Assembly (NCBI RefSeq): GCF_031432315.1
Contig: NZ_JAVKGO010000010.1
Span: 11,847 to 75,846 of the forward strand
Direction: 5' to 3'
Length of the DNA stretch: 64,000 bases
Source: Serpentinicella sp031432315
Lineage (GTDB): Bacteria > Bacillota > Clostridia > Peptostreptococcales > Natronincolaceae
The notes beneath the pieces are model-generated. The model was not told where the DNA came from. It did no database searches and saw only the letters and a program-made list of their open reading frames with translations. Within the stretch, counting starts at the first letter, position 1; each line of letters starts with the position of its first letter. A program made the translations under genes and the position numbers. This document shows, in pieces, positions 46,734 through 57,776 of this stretch.

Positions 46734-49661
46734 ATGCAATTTGAAGTTGGAAAAATATATAGTAATTTTGAGCTACAAGAATCAAAAGAGGTAAAGGAAC
46801 TAAAGGGTAAGAGTTATCTTTTTTCACATATAAAAAGTGGAGCTAGATTACTATACATACATAATGATGATGACAATAAAGTTTTTTCTATAACTTTTAG
46901 AACGCCACCAACAGATAGTACGGGACTACCGCATATATTAGAACATTCAGTGTTATGCGGTTCACGTAAGTTTCCTACAAAGGATCCCTTTGTAGAGTTA
47001 GCAAAGGGGTCATTAAATACATTCCTAAATGCAATGACGTTTTCCGATAAAACGATGTACCCTATTGCCAGTAGAAACAGCAAAGATTTTATTAATCTTA
47101 TGGATGTGTACTTAGATGCAGTTTTTCATCCAAATATATACGAAACTAAAGAAATTTTAATGCAAGAAGGATGGCATCATGAAATAAGGAGCCAAGAAGA
47201 AGAGATTAATTACAAAGGCGTTGTTTACAATGAAATGAAAGGAGCCTTCTCTTCACCAGATCAAGTAATGTTTAGAAAAATTCAAGAAACACTATTCCCA
47301 GACACACCTTATAGATTTGATTCTGGTGGCGATCCAGAGGTAATACCAGATTTAACTTATGATCAATTTATACAGTATCATAAAGAATATTATCACCCAG
47401 TCAATAGTTACATTCATTTATATGGTGATGGAAATATTTTAGAGCATCTAGAATTTATAGATCAAAATTATCTAAAAGATTTTGAAAAAATGAGTGTGAA
47501 TACAGACATACCTCTTCAAAAGAGCTTTGATGCGCCTACAGAATTAGCTGTAGAATATCCTATTTCAGAAAAGGAAAAAGAAGCAGATAAAACCCTCTTA
47601 AGCTTAAATTTTGCAGTTGGTAAAGCAACAGACCCTGAGCTACACTTAGCTTTTGACATTCTAAACAATATATTGTTAGGATCACCAGCAGCACCATTGA
47701 AAAAAGCCCTTCTAGAAGCGGGCATAGGAAAAGACGTATTTGGATCCTTTGATTATACAGTCTTACAACCGGTTTTAAGTGTTGTTTCTAAAAATGCTAA
47801 TGAAACAGATAAAGACAAATTTAAAAGTACCATTCACAAAACGTTAACCAGTTTAGTTGAAAACGGAATAGACAAAAAATTGATTGAGGCATCCATTAAT
47901 TCTTATGAGTTTAGACTACGAGAAGCCGACTACGGTCGTTATCCAAAAGGACTTATTTATGCTATGAAAAGCATGGAGAGTTGGTTACATGATGCAGATC
48001 CGCTTATGCACTTGACTTACGAAACAAGTTTAGAAAAAATTAAAAAAGCATTTACAGCTCCATATTTTGAAGACCTAATAAAAAAATATCTATTAAATAA
48101 TACCCATAGCTCTCTTTTAGTAGTTAAGCCTAAAAAGGGATTAGGAAAACTAAAGGAAGAAGAAGTCCAAGAAAAACTAAAGCAATTTAAAGATTCATTA
48201 TCAAAAGAAGAAATTGGTGAGTTGATAAAACAGACAAATGCTTTAGATAAATTTCAAGAAGTGCCAAATACACCTGAAGAACTTTCTTCTATCCCACTAC
48301 TTTCATTAGAAGATATTGAAAAAGACCCAGAAACATTAAAACTGGTTGAAAAAGAAGAGGAAGGTGTTAAAGTACTATTTCATCCAGCGTTCACCAACGA
48401 GATCGTATACCTAAATGCACTATTTGATACTAGAAAAATTCCACAAAAACTAATACCATATGTTGGACTAATGAGCTATATCCTTGGAAAAGTGAGTACA
48501 GAAACCTATAGTTACGAAGAATTGTCTAATGAGATTAATATTAATACAGGCGGTATTTACTTTAATACGGAAGTTTATTCAGATAAAAACAGTGATGAAG
48601 CGTATTATCCTATGATAACTTTAAAGTCTGCCTCATTAGTGAGAAAATTACCTGAACTAACAAAACTAATTAGTGAAGTAATTTCTAAAACAAAGTTTGA
48701 CGAAGAGAAAAGACTGAAAGAAATCATTCAGGAAGTAAAGTCACGTTTAGAATCAGTTATTTTAAACGAAGGACATATTGTTGCTGCTAAAAGAGCAACC
48801 TCATATTTCTCTTCAACAGGTATGATTCAAGAAATGTCAACAGGAATTAGTTTCTATGAGTTTATTGCAGATTTAGACGAGAATTTTGATCAGAGAGTTA
48901 ATGAATTAAAAGAAAACTTTGATGAACTAACTAAACTTATTTTTAATAAACAAAATCTAATATTTAATGTGACAACAGCAGAAAAGGATTACATTGCGTT
49001 TAAAGAAAACATAAATAATATAACGGATGTACTCAATACAAGTAAAATTGATAATCAAAACTATCAATTTGAAAAACAAGCTAAGAATGAAGGTATGCTA
49101 ACATCAAGTAAAATTCAGTATGTTGCTAAAGCATATAACTTCAGAAAACTAGGGTTTGAATACACAGGATATTTACAGGTATTAAAAACAATTATTAGTT
49201 TAGATTATTTATGGAAAAAAGTTAGAGTGTCTGGTGGAGCATATGGAGCTATGGCCGGTTTCTCTAGAAACGGTAATATGTATTTTACATCATACCGAGA
49301 TCCTAATTTAGATAAAACATTAAGTGTATACGATAACGCTTGGGAATATATTAAGCACTTTAAAGCTGACGAAAGAGAAATGACGAAGTATATAATAGGT
49401 ACAATTAGTAAAATAGATGCACCTCTATCTCCAGCAGCAAAGGGCGAAAGAGCTGTTGCATATTATATTAGTGGTATTACTGAGAATGATCTTAAAAAAG
49501 AAAGAACAGAGATTTTAAATACAAATGAAAAAGATATTCAAGAACTATCCGAGCTTGTAAAAGCTGCAATGAAGCAAAACAATTTTTGTGCTTTAGGAAA
49601 TGAAAATAAAATTAAACAACAAGAAAGTGTATTTAGTCAACTTGTAGACGTATTTAATTAA
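46734..49661 (+). CDS. M16C family zinc metalloprotease (PreP-like)
   Basis: A 975-aa peptidasome-type protease with two related halves, as in mitochondrial presequence protease PreP. The inverted zinc motif HILEH lies in GLPHILEHSVLCGSRKFP, with the distal Glu region NEMKGAFSSPDQV. The C-terminal half has YLWKKVRVSGGAYGAMAGFS. It degrades short unstructured peptides inside the clamshell. No signal peptide is visible, so it is probably cytosolic. ATG 46734 follows AAAGGAG by seven bases; a longer in-frame extension is rejected. Confidence 0.93.
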   Translation: MQFEVGKIYSNFELQESKEVKELKGKSYLFSHIKSGARLLYIHNDDDNKVFSITFRTPPTDSTGLPHILEHSVLCGSRKFPTKDPFVELAKGSLNTFLNAMTFSDKTMYPIASRNSKDFINLMDVYLDAVFHPNIYETKEILMQEGWHHEIRSQEEEINYKGVVYNEMKGAFSSPDQVMFRKIQETLFPDTPYRFDSGGDPEVIPDLTYDQFIQYHKEYYHPVNSYIHLYGDGNILEHLEFIDQNYLKDFEKMSVNTDIPLQKSFDAPTELAVEYPISEKEKEADKTLLSLNFAVGKATDPELHLAFDILNNILLGSPAAPLKKALLEAGIGKDVFGSFDYTVLQPVLSVVSKNANETDKDKFKSTIHKTLTSLVENGIDKKLIEASINSYEFRLREADYGRYPKGLIYAMKSMESWLHDADPLMHLTYETSLEKIKKAFTAPYFEDLIKKYLLNNTHSSLLVVKPKKGLGKLKEEEVQEKLKQFKDSLSKEEIGELIKQTNALDKFQEVPNTPEELSSIPLLSLEDIEKDPETLKLVEKEEEGVKVLFHPAFTNEIVYLNALFDTRKIPQKLIPYVGLMSYILGKVSTETYSYEELSNEININTGGIYFNTEVYSDKNSDEAYYPMITLKSASLVRKLPELTKLISEVISKTKFDEEKRLKEIIQEVKSRLESVILNEGHIVAAKRATSYFSSTGMIQEMSTGISFYEFIADLDENFDQRVNELKENFDELTKLIFNKQNLIFNVTTAEKDYIAFKENINNITDVLNTSKIDNQNYQFEKQAKNEGMLTSSKIQYVAKAYNFRKLGFEYTGYLQVLKTIISLDYLWKKVRVSGGAYGAMAGFSRNGNMYFTSYRDPNLDKTLSVYDNAWEYIKHFKADEREMTKYIIGTISKIDAPLSPAAKGERAVAYYISGITENDLKKERTEILNTNEKDIQELSELVKAAMKQNNFCALGNENKIKQQESVFSQLVDVFN

Positions 49662-49676
49662 ATACTAAGCAACTAA

Positions 49677-49720
49677 CCATCAACTGAATACAAAGGTATT
49701 TAGTTGATGGATTAATTTAT
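49677..49720 (+). terminator. Terminator after the M16C gene
   Basis: A 15-bp stem (49677-49691 with 49696-49710, one G-T pair) with AAAG loop; the tail ATTAATTTAT is weak. Confidence 0.78.
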
Positions 49721-49753
49721 ACAGCCAAGATAAAATAAGGGGGAAATAAACAA

Positions 49754-51433
49754 ATGTTTAAATCAGATATTGAAATTGCACAAGAATCTTCACTAAAGGA
49801 CATTAGAGAAATTGCTAAAAAAATTGATTTGTCGGAAGAGGATATTGAGCTTTATGGTAAATATAAAGCAAAAGTGGATTATAACATTTTAAACAAAAAG
49901 AAAAAAGAAGGTAAAAAAGCGAAACTTATTTTGACAACTGCTGTAAATCCTACACCTGCTGGTGAAGGAAAAACAACGACAACCATTGGTGTATCAGATG
50001 CATTATCGAGGCTAGGTAAAAAGACAGCAGTAGCACTCCGTGAACCATCATTGGGACCTGTTTTCGGTGTTAAAGGCGGAGCAACAGGTGGGGGATATGC
50101 CCAAGTTGTTCCTATGGAAGATATAAATCTACACTTTACTGGAGATTTTCATGCCATAGGCGCAGCAAATAATCTTCTTGCTGCAATGATTGATAATCAT
50201 ATTCATCAAGGAAACGATTTAAATATTGATCCGCGAAGACTTACTTGGAAAAGAGCCGTTGACATGAACGACCGACAGTTAAGAGATATCGTTGTTGGAC
50301 TGGGAGGCGCAAAAAACGGTGTTCCCCGTGAGGATGGTTTTGATATAACTGTTGCTTCAGAAGTGATGGCTGTTTTATGTTTAGCAAAAGATATACTAGA
50401 TTTAAAAGAAAAATTAGGAAATATTATTATAGGATATACATATAATGATGAGCCAGTTACGGCAAAAGAATTAAAAGCTAACGGTGCTATGACAGCGTTA
50501 CTTAAAGATGCCCTTAAACCAAATTTAGTACAGACATTAGAAGGAACACCTACATTTGTTCATGGAGGACCATTTGCAAATATCGCACATGGGTGTAACT
50601 CTGTAACAGCTACAAAAATGGCAATGAATTTTGCAGATTATGTAGTAACTGAGGCAGGATTTGGTGCAGATTTAGGAGCAGAGAAGTTTATTGATATTAA
50701 GTGTAGAATGACTGGTTTAAAACCCGATGCTGTAATAATTGTAGCCACAGTAAGAGCGCTAAAATACAACGGTGGAGTTAGTAAAGAAGACCTAAATAAT
50801 GAAAATTTAGAAGCACTACGTAATGGAATGCCAAACCTGTTAAAACATGTAGAAAACATTACAAAAGTATTTAAGTTACCTGCTGTTGTAGCAATAAATA
50901 AATTTCCTTTTGATAGTGAAGCTGAAATACAATTAGTAAAAGCAATGTGTGCTGAGCTAGGTGTAAAAGTAGCATTATCTGAGGTATGGGCTAAAGGTGG
51001 AGAAGGTGGAGAAGCAGTTGCCAAAGAAGTATTAGAATTGATAGAATCAAATGACAGTGAAATGGAATTTGCTTATGATGTAAACGCATCAATAGAAGAT
51101 AAGATTAAAATGATTGCAAGAAAAATATATGGTGCAGATGATGCGGCTTTTACTGCTGCAGCCAAAGCTGATATTGAAAAGATAAATAAACTAGGTTTAG
51201 GCCACTTACCTATTTGTATGGCAAAGACACAATCGTCATTAAGTGATAATCCGTCATTACTAGGCCGACCAGAAGGGTTTGATATTACCGTTAGACAGAT
51301 TAGAGTGTCTGCTGGTGCTGGATTTATTGTTGCAATAACAGGGGATATAATGACAATGCCAGGATTACCAAAGGAGCCAGCTGCAGAAAAGATAGATATC
51401 AATGAGAAGGGTGTAATTTCGGGTTTGTTTTAA
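49754..51433 (+). CDS. fhs: Formate-tetrahydrofolate ligase
   Basis: Fhs (559 aa) makes 10-formyl-tetrahydrofolate from formate, THF and ATP, for purine and methyl-group supply and for Wood-Ljungdahl or glycine-fermentation routes in anaerobes. The nucleotide loop [16 protein letters not shown] and [21 protein letters not shown] are diagnostic, as are [10 protein letters not shown] and [12 protein letters not shown] at the end. It is a stand-alone gene; other one-carbon genes are not in the window. AAGGGGG precedes the ATG. Confidence 0.97.
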   Translation: MFKSDIEIAQESSLKDIREIAKKIDLSEEDIELYGKYKAKVDYNILNKKKKEGKKAKLILTTAVNPTPAGEGKTTTTIGVSDALSRLGKKTAVALREPSLGPVFGVKGGATGGGYAQVVPMEDINLHFTGDFHAIGAANNLLAAMIDNHIHQGNDLNIDPRRLTWKRAVDMNDRQLRDIVVGLGGAKNGVPREDGFDITVASEVMAVLCLAKDILDLKEKLGNIIIGYTYNDEPVTAKELKANGAMTALLKDALKPNLVQTLEGTPTFVHGGPFANIAHGCNSVTATKMAMNFADYVVTEAGFGADLGAEKFIDIKCRMTGLKPDAVIIVATVRALKYNGGVSKEDLNNENLEALRNGMPNLLKHVENITKVFKLPAVVAINKFPFDSEAEIQLVKAMCAELGVKVALSEVWAKGGEGGEAVAKEVLELIESNDSEMEFAYDVNASIEDKIKMIARKIYGADDAAFTAAAKADIEKINKLGLGHLPICMAKTQSSLSDNPSLLGRPEGFDITVRQIRVSAGAGFIVAITGDIMTMPGLPKEPAAEKIDINEKGVISGLF

Positions 51434-51458
51434 ACGAAGACAATATTAGGAGATATGT

Positions 51459-52655
51459 ATGGATAATAACTATAAATATGTGATTGTAGGAAATGGAATC
51501 GCCGGTCTTACAGCGGCTCAAGAAATACGAAAAAGGGATGAAGAATCAAAAATATTAATGGTGACTAATGAAAATTATTTAACCTATTTTCGTGTTAAGT
51601 TATCCCATAACATTAGTAAATCTTTTGATGTAAAAGGTTTACTAATGTATAAAGACCAATGGTATGAAGAGAAGAGGATAAAAGTTGTTTTAAATGAAAA
51701 GGTTGCTGAATTAAATATTGAACAAAAATACATTGTAATAAAGGGTAAGAAAGTTCGATATGAAAAATTATTACTGGCTACTGGAGCGAAAGCTTTTATA
51801 CCTCCTATTGAGGGTAGAGATAAGACAGGGGTATTTTCTTTAAGAACAATTTCCGATTTATCACAGATTCAAAGTTATTTTGTAAATTGTGATAATATAA
51901 CCGTTATAGGAGGCGGACTACTGGGTCTAGAAGCAGCTTGGGCTATTAAGGAATTAGGAAAAGAAGTAAATGTGGTACAACAAGGACCTTTTTTATTACC
52001 AAGACAACTAGATGAACAGTTTGCAAAAGTGGTTGGAGAAATGCTCCAAGATAGAGGAATAAATTTTTACTACAATGCTGAAACAAAAGAGGTATTGGGT
52101 AATCATAAAGTGACAGGGTTGTTATTCGAAGATGGAAGAAAATTAGAAACAGGTGCAGTACTAATATCCGCAGGTGTTAAACCAAACATAGAGTTAGCAA
52201 AAAGTTGTAATATAAGCTGTAACAAAGGAATTAAAGTGGATAGATACTTAAAAACAAGCAACAAAGAGATCTACGCAGCTGGAGATATTGCGGAAGTTCA
52301 TGGAATGAACTTAGGGTTGTGGCCTTTAGCCCAGGAACAAGGTAAAATTGCTGGTGCAAATATGACTGGGGCAAATTTAGCGTATTCTATAAGTCAACCT
52401 TCTACGTTATTAACTTTAGGAGACATAAAAGTATTTTCCATCGGGAACATAAATGAATTTGAAGTAAGTTTAGTTAGTGAAAATAAAGGTAACTATTATA
52501 AGTTATTTTTAAATAATTTCAAAATAGTTGGTGGTATTTTAATAGGGGATACGACAAAAGCTGTTAAGCTTAAAAAAGCAGTAATGAATAAAGTGGATGT
52601 TTCCTTATTACATGAAAAGAAAATGAGTTGTCATGAAATAGTTGAAACACTATGA
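51459..52655 (+). CDS. NAD(P)H- and FAD-dependent oxidoreductase (rubredoxin reductase-like)
   Basis: A 398-aa pyridine nucleotide-disulfide oxidoreductase-type flavoprotein. FAD and NAD Rossmann motifs are GNGIAGLTAAQEI and GGGLLGLEAAW, with the second FAD motif IYAAGDIAE. It lacks a redox CxxxxC pair. Size and family fit clostridial NADH:rubredoxin reductase or the flavin domain of nitrite reductase, which supply electrons for oxygen or NO detoxification. The partner cannot be told here. AGGAG lies six bases before ATG 51459. It follows fhs by 25 bases and may be cotranscribed. Confidence 0.85.
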   Translation: MDNNYKYVIVGNGIAGLTAAQEIRKRDEESKILMVTNENYLTYFRVKLSHNISKSFDVKGLLMYKDQWYEEKRIKVVLNEKVAELNIEQKYIVIKGKKVRYEKLLLATGAKAFIPPIEGRDKTGVFSLRTISDLSQIQSYFVNCDNITVIGGGLLGLEAAWAIKELGKEVNVVQQGPFLLPRQLDEQFAKVVGEMLQDRGINFYYNAETKEVLGNHKVTGLLFEDGRKLETGAVLISAGVKPNIELAKSCNISCNKGIKVDRYLKTSNKEIYAAGDIAEVHGMNLGLWPLAQEQGKIAGANMTGANLAYSISQPSTLLTLGDIKVFSIGNINEFEVSLVSENKGNYYKLFLNNFKIVGGILIGDTTKAVKLKKAVMNKVDVSLLHEKKMSCHEIVETL

Positions 52656-52680
52656 TGAAAATCTTTATAAAACCTAAAAT

Positions 52681-52742
52681 ACGAGATTTTTTGCAACTTA
52701 TAGATGACTGTCTACTAGTTTGCTAAAGAATCTCGTTTTTAG
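52681..52742 (+). terminator. Terminator after the flavoprotein gene
   Basis: ACGAGATT (52681-52688) pairs with AATCTCGT (52729-52736) with partial pairing inside, followed by a five-base T-run. The rest of the 279-base gap to typA holds no gene that I can support. Confidence 0.75.
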
Positions 52743-52934
52743 CTTTTGTACAAGTGTTTAAAAGAGGAACCCTGTAAAGATCAGATTGCAGTTGTGTACT
52801 ATTTATGATAAACTCTTTGAGTGTGCTATACGTATGAGTTAAATAGGTTTTTCGCAGATTATAAATAACCAACTTAATATCTGTAAATAATAAAAATAAA
52901 CAACAATTAAATTGTAGAAAGAAGATGAAATAAC

Positions 52935-54746
52935 ATGATTAAAAGAAATGATATAAGAAATATCGCAATAATTGCCCACGTAGACCATGGGAAAACAACC
53001 TTAGTAGATCAATTACTAAGACAAAGTGGTGTATTTAGAGAAAATGAGCTAGTAGAAGAAAGAGTTATGGATTCTAACTCTTTAGAAAGAGAAAGAGGTA
53101 TAACTATCTTAGCTAAAAATACATCTGTACAATATAATGATGTTAAGATCAATATAATTGATACACCAGGCCATGCGGATTTTGGTGGAGAAGTAGAACG
53201 AATTATGAAAATGGTAGACGGGGTTTTATTACTTGTTGATGCTGCGGAAGGCCCTATGCCACAAACTCGATTTGTTCTGAAAAAAGCCCTTCATGAAGGA
53301 TTGCAGCCTGTTGTGGTAGTAAATAAAATAGATCGCCCAGATTCGAGAGTTGAAGAAGTAGTAGACGAAGTATTAGATTTATTTATTTCTTTAGACGCTG
53401 ATGATGATCAATTAGAATTTCCTGTATTATATGCTTCAGCACGAGATGGTTATGCAAAATCATCTCTAGAGGATGAAAATAAAAATATGGAGCCACTATT
53501 TGAAAGTATTGTAACAAATATTTCTGGTCCAACAGGGGATGATCAAGATGGACTTCAATTATTAATCTCATCTATTGATTACGATAAGTACACCGGACGT
53601 ATTGGAATTGGACGTGTTGTAAGAGGGCGCATAAAAAAAGGACAAAGTGCTGCTCGTATAGAGATAGATAAAAAAACAACCCAAGTAAAAATAGCAAATT
53701 TATATACTTATAAAGGCTTAATTAGAGTAGATGCTGAAGAAGCAACTGTAGGAGATATAGTTGCCATATCAGGTATAGAAAACCTTAATATTGGTGACAC
53801 AATTTGTTCGACAGATAAAGTAGAACCATTAGAGTCAATCGAAATAGATGAGCCTACAATATCTATGAATATTATGGTTAATGATAGTCCATTTGCTGGT
53901 AAAGAGGGTAAGTATGTAACAAGTAGACATTTAAAAGACAGGTTAGAAAGAGAGCTGTTATCAAATGTTGCCATGAGAATGCAAGAAGTATCTAGCGATT
54001 GCTTCAAGGTTTTAGGTAGAGGAGAATTACACATATCTATTCTGATAGAAACCATGAGAAGAGAAGGCTATGAATTTTCTGTATCACGACCTGAAGTTAT
54101 TATCAAAAAAACAGAGGATGGCTTACTTGAACCAGTAGAAAAGTTATATATTGAGGTGCCAGAAGTAAGTGTTAGTTCAGTAATTGAAAAGATAAGCCAA
54201 CGAAAAGGTGAAATGTTAAACATGGAGCCGATGGGTACAGATATGATGAAACTTGAATTTAAAATTCCTGCGAGAGGAATTATAGGGTATAGATCTGAAT
54301 TTCTAACAGATACAAAAGGCTACGGTGTAATGCACCATATTTTTGATGGTTATGAGCCATATAAAGGAGAGATAAAATCTAGAAATAGAGGATCTTTGAT
54401 TGCCCATGAAAATGGAACTGCGGTAGCCTATGGAATTTTTGGTGCTCAAGAAAGAGGGAAAATATTTATTGAACCAGGAACAGAAGTTTACGAAGGAATG
54501 GTTGTTGGTGAAAGTTCAAGACTAGAAGATATTGTTGTTAATGTTTGCAAGAAAAAACAAATGACAAATGTAAGATCTTCTGGTGCAGATGATGCATTAA
54601 AATTAGTACCACCAATTAAATTTTCTCTAGAACAATCCTTAGAGTTTATTACAGATGATGAATTAGTAGAAGTAACTCCAGAGAATATACGTCTTAGAAA
54701 AAAAGTGTTAAATAAAACTGCACGACAAAGAAGTAATAGAAAATAA
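52935..54746 (+). CDS. typA: Ribosome-associated GTPase TypA/BipA
   Basis: TypA (603 aa) is an EF-G-like GTPase that binds ribosomes under stress and helps 50S assembly. The G motifs are AHVDHGKTTL, RERGITI, DTPGHADFGGEVER and VNKIDRPD. EF-G-like domains II, III and V and the BipA-specific C-terminal domain follow (RSEFLTDTKGYGVMHHIF). Length is normal. The ribosome site AAGAAGATGA is modest. Confidence 0.96.
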   Translation: MIKRNDIRNIAIIAHVDHGKTTLVDQLLRQSGVFRENELVEERVMDSNSLERERGITILAKNTSVQYNDVKINIIDTPGHADFGGEVERIMKMVDGVLLLVDAAEGPMPQTRFVLKKALHEGLQPVVVVNKIDRPDSRVEEVVDEVLDLFISLDADDDQLEFPVLYASARDGYAKSSLEDENKNMEPLFESIVTNISGPTGDDQDGLQLLISSIDYDKYTGRIGIGRVVRGRIKKGQSAARIEIDKKTTQVKIANLYTYKGLIRVDAEEATVGDIVAISGIENLNIGDTICSTDKVEPLESIEIDEPTISMNIMVNDSPFAGKEGKYVTSRHLKDRLERELLSNVAMRMQEVSSDCFKVLGRGELHISILIETMRREGYEFSVSRPEVIIKKTEDGLLEPVEKLYIEVPEVSVSSVIEKISQRKGEMLNMEPMGTDMMKLEFKIPARGIIGYRSEFLTDTKGYGVMHHIFDGYEPYKGEIKSRNRGSLIAHENGTAVAYGIFGAQERGKIFIEPGTEVYEGMVVGESSRLEDIVVNVCKKKQMTNVRSSGADDALKLVPPIKFSLEQSLEFITDDELVEVTPENIRLRKKVLNKTARQRSNRK

Positions 54747-54777
54747 ATAAAGATATTTACAAAAAGAGGTGATGGCA

Positions 54778-57138
54778 TTGAATGATAAGAGTTTAAAGGT
54801 TTTAGAATATTTTAAGATAATAAACAAATTGATTGAAGAATGCACTTCACCACTAGGAAAAGAATATGCACAACAGTTAAGACCAAAGTTAGAATTAGAA
54901 GCAGTAAAAGGGTTGCAGCAAGAAACAACAGAAGCCCAAAGTTTATTGATTCAACGGGGAAGTATACCACTTTCTGGGATATATGATGTTCAACATTTGA
55001 TTAGAACAACGGAAATAGGCTCCTTTTTAAACCCCGGTCAACTGCTCTATATAAAGCAAACCATTGCTGTAGCAAGGAAACTTAAGAGCTTTCTAAAAGA
55101 AAGTGATAAAGAACAATGTCCGTATATTGCGGGTTTGATTGAACAATTAAACATATTTAAAGAAATTGAGGATATTATAGATAGATCTGTGCTTAACGAT
55201 CAGGAATTATCTGATCGTGCAAGCGTGGAGCTAAAGCGTATCAGGAAAGCTATTCAAAACAAAAATGAGTTAGTGAAAAACAAATTAAATAGTGTTATTA
55301 ACTCGACTACGAATCAAAAATATTTACAAGATACAATTATAACGATTCGACAAGACAGATATGTTGTACCAGTTAAGCAGGAATATAGAGGCAATATACC
55401 TGGGCTTGTACATGATCAATCATCAAGTGGGGCTACTTTGTTTATTGAACCTTTGGCAGTAGTTGAACTAAACAACCAATTAAAAGAACTTCTAATACAA
55501 GAAAGAATTGAAATAGAAAGAATTCTAAAAGAAATCGCATCAATCATTGCAGAAAAAGGAGTTTTGATTAAATCTAACCAAAGTATTTTACAGAAGATAG
55601 ATTTTATTTTTGCAAAAGGTAAATTATCATTAAAAATGAAGGCAGTAGAACCTGTTGTAAATAATACAAAAAAAATTCACATAAAAAATGGGAGACATCC
55701 TTTAATTGATCAAAAGGATGTTGTACCAACTAACATTTGGTTAGGTAAGGATTTTACAACATTAGTAATTACAGGGCCAAATACTGGAGGTAAAACAGTA
55801 ACCTTGAAAACTTTAGGCCTGTTAACACTGATGGCTCAAAGTGGTCTACATATACCAGCGGATTATGGAACAAAGCTTTCAGTTTTTGATCATGTATTTG
55901 CAGACATAGGTGATGAGCAAAGTATCGAACAAAGCTTGAGCACCTTTTCATCTCATATGACTAATATTGTAAGTATTATAGAAAACGTTACGGATGATTC
56001 TCTAGTGCTATTTGATGAGTTAGGAGCTGGAACAGACCCTACAGAGGGAGCAGCTCTTGCAATGGCAATATTAAATTATTTAAAAGATAAAAATATAACC
56101 GTAGTGGCAACAACACATTATAGTGAGCTTAAGCAATATGCACTAACACATGAGGGCGTAGAAAATGCATCTGTTGAGTTTGATGTAAAGACGCTTGAAC
56201 CAACGTATAAATTGTTAATTGGAGTACCGGGAAAATCTAATGCTTTTGAAATATCACAAAAACTTGGGTTGTCCATAGAATTAATAGATAGTGCTAGAAG
56301 GCTTTTAACATCAGAAAGCATACAATTTGAAGAACTTTTACAAAGTATAGAAAGAAATAAACAAATTAGTGAACAAGAAAGACTTGAAAGCAATAGGTTA
56401 AAACTTGAAGCCGAGCAACAGTATGAAAAATATCTAGCACAAAAAGATAAGTTAGAAAAAACAAAAGATAAAATAGTTCGTGATGCCAAACAAGAAGCAT
56501 ATAAGCTAATAAAAGAAGCAAAACAAGAAGCCGAGCAAATAATATCTAATTTGAGAAACCTTAAATTAGATTATGAAGAAAAGGAATTTAATAGACAATT
56601 AGAAACCGCTAAATCCAAATTAAATAAAAAATTAAAAGAGCACGAACATAGTGAACAAATTTTCAATACACCAAATACAAAAGTTCCTAAAAAACTAAAG
56701 TCCGGTGAAACAGTAAAAATACTATCGCTAAATCAAACAGGGTATGTAATTGATCCAGCTAATAAAAACAACGAAGTGCTAGTACAAGTTGGTATTATGA
56801 AAATGAATATTCCTATTTCAGATCTTCAAAGAGATAATAGCGAAAAAGATATAAAAAAGACTGGTGTAGGTAAAATTCTTAGAACTAAGAATCAAATTAA
56901 ATCTGAGGTTGATGTTAGAGGTAAAGATTTAGAAGAGGCATTATTAGAGGTTGACAAATATTTAGACGATGTTTATATAGCTGGATTAAATGAAGTTACT
57001 ATTATTCACGGGGTAGGTACAGGTATATTAAAAGCTGGCATTAAACAAATGTTAAAAAGTCATAAACATATCAAAGCTTATAGAGAAGGTAAGTATGGTG
57101 AAGGTGGTCATGGTGTTACTGTTGTAGAGATTAAATGA
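54778..57138 (+). CDS. mutS2: Endonuclease MutS2 (ribosome collision / recombination factor)
   Basis: MutS2 (786 aa) combines a MutS-type ATPase with a C-terminal Smr nuclease. Walker A is GPNTGGKTVTLKT, Walker B LVLFDELGAGTDP, with the ABC-type STFSSHMTNI. A long coiled coil (about 510-630) leads to a KOW-like region and the Smr domain with VRGKDLEEALLEVDKYLD and IIHGVGTGILKAG. In Bacillus it rescues collided ribosomes and has been linked to recombination control. TTG 54778 is chosen because GAGGTGAT ends four to five bases upstream; GTG 54769 and ATG 54772 lie within that site. Confidence 0.94.
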   Translation: MNDKSLKVLEYFKIINKLIEECTSPLGKEYAQQLRPKLELEAVKGLQQETTEAQSLLIQRGSIPLSGIYDVQHLIRTTEIGSFLNPGQLLYIKQTIAVARKLKSFLKESDKEQCPYIAGLIEQLNIFKEIEDIIDRSVLNDQELSDRASVELKRIRKAIQNKNELVKNKLNSVINSTTNQKYLQDTIITIRQDRYVVPVKQEYRGNIPGLVHDQSSSGATLFIEPLAVVELNNQLKELLIQERIEIERILKEIASIIAEKGVLIKSNQSILQKIDFIFAKGKLSLKMKAVEPVVNNTKKIHIKNGRHPLIDQKDVVPTNIWLGKDFTTLVITGPNTGGKTVTLKTLGLLTLMAQSGLHIPADYGTKLSVFDHVFADIGDEQSIEQSLSTFSSHMTNIVSIIENVTDDSLVLFDELGAGTDPTEGAALAMAILNYLKDKNITVVATTHYSELKQYALTHEGVENASVEFDVKTLEPTYKLLIGVPGKSNAFEISQKLGLSIELIDSARRLLTSESIQFEELLQSIERNKQISEQERLESNRLKLEAEQQYEKYLAQKDKLEKTKDKIVRDAKQEAYKLIKEAKQEAEQIISNLRNLKLDYEEKEFNRQLETAKSKLNKKLKEHEHSEQIFNTPNTKVPKKLKSGETVKILSLNQTGYVIDPANKNNEVLVQVGIMKMNIPISDLQRDNSEKDIKKTGVGKILRTKNQIKSEVDVRGKDLEEALLEVDKYLDDVYIAGLNEVTIIHGVGTGILKAGIKQMLKSHKHIKAYREGKYGEGGHGVTVVEIK

Positions 57139-57223
57139 TAAACCTTAAATTTTAAATATGGGATTCGTATTTATTTTAATTAGTGCCTAAATTATAATAC
57201 CCTAATATAAGGAGTTTGTTGTT

Positions 57224-57691
57224 ATGGCCATTTTGGTAAGTGCCTGCTTAATGGGCGTTAACTGTAAATATAATGGAGGGAATAATCTTCATAGAGTAAT
57301 TTCCGGTTTGCAATACAATGTCTTAATTCCCGTATGTCCAGAACAACTTGGAGGACTAACAACCCCTAGGAAGCCAGCTGAAATACAAGGGGGAGAGGGA
57401 AAGTGTGTTTTAGAAGGTAAGGCAAAAGTAATAACGAATGACGGTGATGATGTAACCAAAGCCTTTATAAAAGGAGCAAGTGAAACACTTTATATAGCCA
57501 AAGAAGTCAATGCAAAACTTGCTATTTTAAAGGCTAGAAGCCCATCCTGTGGCATTGGAGAAATTTACAATGGTAGTTTTAGCAGTAAACTTAAAAAAGG
57601 TGATGGAGTAACAACTGCTTTATTAAAACAGCATAAAATTAATATTTATAATGAAATTAACTACAAAAAACTGAATCTGCAACTTCATTGA
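57224..57691 (+). CDS. DUF523 protein, TudS-like (thiouracil desulfidase family)
   Basis: A 155-aa DUF523 protein. Characterised TudS enzymes use a [4Fe-4S] cluster held by three cysteines to remove sulfur from thiouracil. Matching cysteines occur in SACLMGVNCKYNG, PVCPEQLGGLTTPR and ARSPSCGIG. The small size means the stand-alone domain without DUF1722. AAGGAG lies before ATG 57224. It sits between mutS2 and argS as an independent short gene. Confidence 0.9.
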   Translation: MAILVSACLMGVNCKYNGGNNLHRVISGLQYNVLIPVCPEQLGGLTTPRKPAEIQGGEGKCVLEGKAKVITNDGDDVTKAFIKGASETLYIAKEVNAKLAILKARSPSCGIGEIYNGSFSSKLKKGDGVTTALLKQHKINIYNEINYKKLNLQLH

Positions 57692-57716
57692 ATATTGCAA
57701 TAATTTATGATATATT
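57688..57716 (+). promoter_or_regulatory. Promoter of argS
   Basis: TTGAAT at 57688-57693, 17-base spacer and TATATT at 57711-57716; ATG lies 61 bases downstream. No T-box is seen in this short leader, unlike the other three synthetase transcripts. Confidence 0.75.
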
Positions 57717-57776
57717 ACAAATGGATATTGACTTTTTCAGATAAAAGTTTTCCAATTATGCACAGGAGGAAGTTTA

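Noticed and set aside
52654..52725. A 23-24 codon frame overlapping the flavoprotein stop
   Set aside because: It runs into the terminator stem, has no ribosome site and no recognisable sequence.
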